DNA of 64,000 nucleotides, taken from Megachile rotundata. Taxonomy: Eukaryota; Arthropoda; Insecta; Hymenoptera; Megachilidae. The notes beneath the pieces were generated by a model. It worked only from the letters and a program-made list of their open reading frames with translations. It searched no databases and had not been told where the DNA came from. The stretch is taken from the NCBI RefSeq assembly GCF_050947335.1, contig NC_134984.1:5499926-5563925 (forward strand). Reading direction: 5' to 3'. The position numbers were made by a program, and so were the translations under genes. This document shows, one piece after another, positions 62,335 to 64,000 of the stretch (within the stretch, counting starts at the first letter, position 1; each line of letters begins with the position of its first letter).

Positions 62335-63699
62335 TTACGTGTCAGTCGCTGGAAGCTGATTTGCAGTGTTTGTTTGCAAAAGCAAGCGTCGTAATCTTTC
62401 CATTTCTGCGAGTGCTCGCTCGTCATGAGGTTTAACTAGAACTTTGTTTGGCGCTAAATCAGATAAAACTAGACCATCTAGACTTTTAACACGACTAAGT
62501 GCAACGTAAATTTGACCTTTTGCAAAATTCCTTTTGTCAAGATCAATTACAGCCTTGTTTAATGTGGTCCCTTGTAATTTGTGCACTGTTACTGCCCAAC
62601 TTAAAATAAGTGGTAACATTCTGCGCTCGACGTCCCCATAACCTTTTGTCGCCTGAAACGTTGCTGAAGCTGGAGATATTGGAATGTAACCATCAATATC
62701 TTTGAACCTATTTCCAACAGATTCGTCGTCAAATTTTATAAGAACTGAATCCGGCAATTCTCCCTGTTCTAGTTGGTCTCTTCTAAGTGCCGGCCATCGA
62801 AATTTCTTAACTATTCCCATTGCACCGTTTATCAAACCATCAGAAATTGATATATTTCGCCGCAGCATGATTCGCGATCCCTCGGCTAACGTTATTGTAT
62901 GTAACAGTCCGCCACAGTTATTAACATTTGTAGGAATAACATTTTCTGGTGGCCTTTTTCCATATGTAGCTGCCTCACGGGACTCGTCTACTGCATCAAC
63001 GATGTACATTCGATGTGATTTTGCTAATTTATCGGTCATTTTTGTATTATATTCATCGACTAATTTTATGGTTGGGAATATTCTTACCGCTTTACCATCC
63101 TCAAACTCTCCGGTTAAGGGAACTCTTCTTCGTTCGCATAGTATTTGTAGTTGAAAGGTTGTCACTTCCCCAAACCGTAGGTTATTCAGTAAGTCGATAA
63201 ACTCGACGTCATCCCTTTGTCGCATGTTAATGGTGAGTTCGCAGAATGAAAATTGGTGCCATAAATTAATTTCTGCGGTACACCAATGTGGCTGTATAAA
63301 ACACCAGTGTCCTTTTACCGGGGGCAACTGCATGATATCGCGAAAAAGAAGTACATTTACGCCACCAAACAATGTATCATTCATTTTGAATTCTTGCAAT
63401 CTTAAATGAATTATTCGCAAATTCTCGTAAGATACCATTGATATCTCGTCAATAATCAATCACCTTATGTACCGCCACTTTCGTCTCTCCTGTTCGAATC
63501 TTTGTCCAGTTAGTCGTCGATAGGTCATTGCAGTACCTTTTTCAATAGGCAACGAGAACAAGGAGTGCAGTATTTTTCCGAGTATTTGGCGGGCAGCGAC
63601 GCCAGTCAAAGAAGCTACTTCAATGAACGATGGTTTTATCATCATATCAACTGTGGGATTATAGCAGCGTTTAATATGTGTAAGTTTGACGGCTTTCAA
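62335..63699 (-). pseudogene. Helitron PIF1-type helicase, 5' truncated, one stop
   Basis: A single minus-strand frame runs from about 63699 to 62335, interrupted by TGA at 63460-63462. It begins after the Walker A motif would have been (SLTGVAARQILGKILHSLF). Walker B is LIIDEISMVS, followed by QLPPVKG. Motif V is LSWAVTVHKLQGTTLNKAV and motif VI GQIYVALSRVKSLDG. These are PIF1/Helitron helicase hallmarks. The end includes KVLVKPHDERALAEMERLRR. The missing Walker A and the stop make it non-functional. No Rep domain is present to the right. Confidence 0.9.
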
Positions 63700-64000
63700 A
63701 TGACGGCAGTCACATGACTGACGGCTGTGGGAGGGGCGCTGAGCGGGTACTATTGAGAGCGACGGACTTCTTCAGAAAGACGGTAACAAACCGAGACTGC
63801 GAGAGAGAGGCAAGAATATTAAAACAGAATACATAAAATTGTAAAATACAGAAAGTCCGGCAAATTGTATTGGTTCAGGTAGGAGAACCTACGAAGTGAT
63901 AAGTGTATATCGTTCGGATAAGTGAAATATTAAAGTGTTTTATTTCAGTGTCATACTGCAACAACACGTGTCCGTTTCTTTCCCTACTCCAACCCGTTAC
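63700..64000. other. Right edge, no supported feature
   Basis: The helicase homology stops at about 63700. The final bases ACTCCAACCCGTTAC could be the end of an LTR (compare GTTACA), but the window ends there. Confidence 0.25.

Noticed and set aside
1..63699. One Helitron spanning the whole window, from the N-terminal piece at the left to the helicase at the right
   Set aside because: Both pieces read leftward. In a single minus-strand element the N-terminal part would lie to the right of the helicase, so these are separate copies.

Overview
The window looks like a transposon-dense block of an insect nuclear genome. AT-rich spacers, GT-AG introns, an insect-type mariner, R1-clade LINE fragments, piggyBac, pogo, Tc1 and Ty3/Gypsy elements, and a TATA plus TCAGT core promoter all point that way. 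A hymenopteran such as an ant is my best guess, but that is inference. I see no convincing conserved single-copy host gene.

Layout. 1-836: a broken Helitron-type N-terminal region running off the left edge. 866-1709: a palindromic repeat and an R1 LINE remnant. 1723-19404: an old element with about 200-bp terminal inverted repeats, broken up by a Tc1-like transposon with 750-bp inverted repeats (2352-5077), a full-length Ty3/Gypsy retrotransposon on the minus strand (5177-18163, flanked by CATG) and a TTAA-flanked piggyBac-type MITE (18270-18995). 19813-21173: a fold-back element. 21845-26527: a pogo/Tigger transposase split by a solo LTR (4-bp duplication), itself split by a second solo LTR (5-bp duplication). 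27270-29900: a LINE ORF1 remnant interrupted by a truncated piggyBac. 30029-32640: a minisatellite, a hAT-like fold-back with another fold-back inside it, and part of a long palindromic family. 34667-35953: an apparently intact mariner. 36160-40517: a decayed Mutator/YqaJ element carrying a LINE insertion. 41147-48455: a tandem hairpin repeat and a giant fold-back holding an R1 LINE and an IR/DR Tc1 element. 48520-51260: a 2.7-kb palindrome with tRNA-like modules. 52620-57044: an apparently intact Mutator/YqaJ element. 57190-61170: fold-back relatives, a possible terminal exon, and the 3' end of a second Gypsy family. 62335-63699: a broken Helitron helicase.

The most interesting system is the Mutator/YqaJ element. 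A 916-residue open frame (53023-55773, minus) joins a Mutator-like DDE transposase to a YqaJ/lambda-exonuclease-type PD-(D/E)XK nuclease. About 600 bp upstream, in divergent orientation, is a small three-exon gene for a Lys/Glu-rich and Gly/Arg-rich protein. A decayed second copy (36238-39062) has a divergent small spliced gene at the equivalent place. The two small genes share a promoter-proximal motif and an exon-1/exon-2 layout. I read this as a two-gene mobile element: transposase-nuclease plus a small basic/acidic accessory protein, with tandem repeats overlapping the transposase stop codon.

Most other coding regions are pseudogenes. Exceptions are the mariner transposase and the Mutator/YqaJ frame. 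The Gypsy polyprotein has one internal stop, and the longer Tc1 and the R1 ORF2 have few lesions. Nesting order gives a relative chronology that could be tested by flank comparison.
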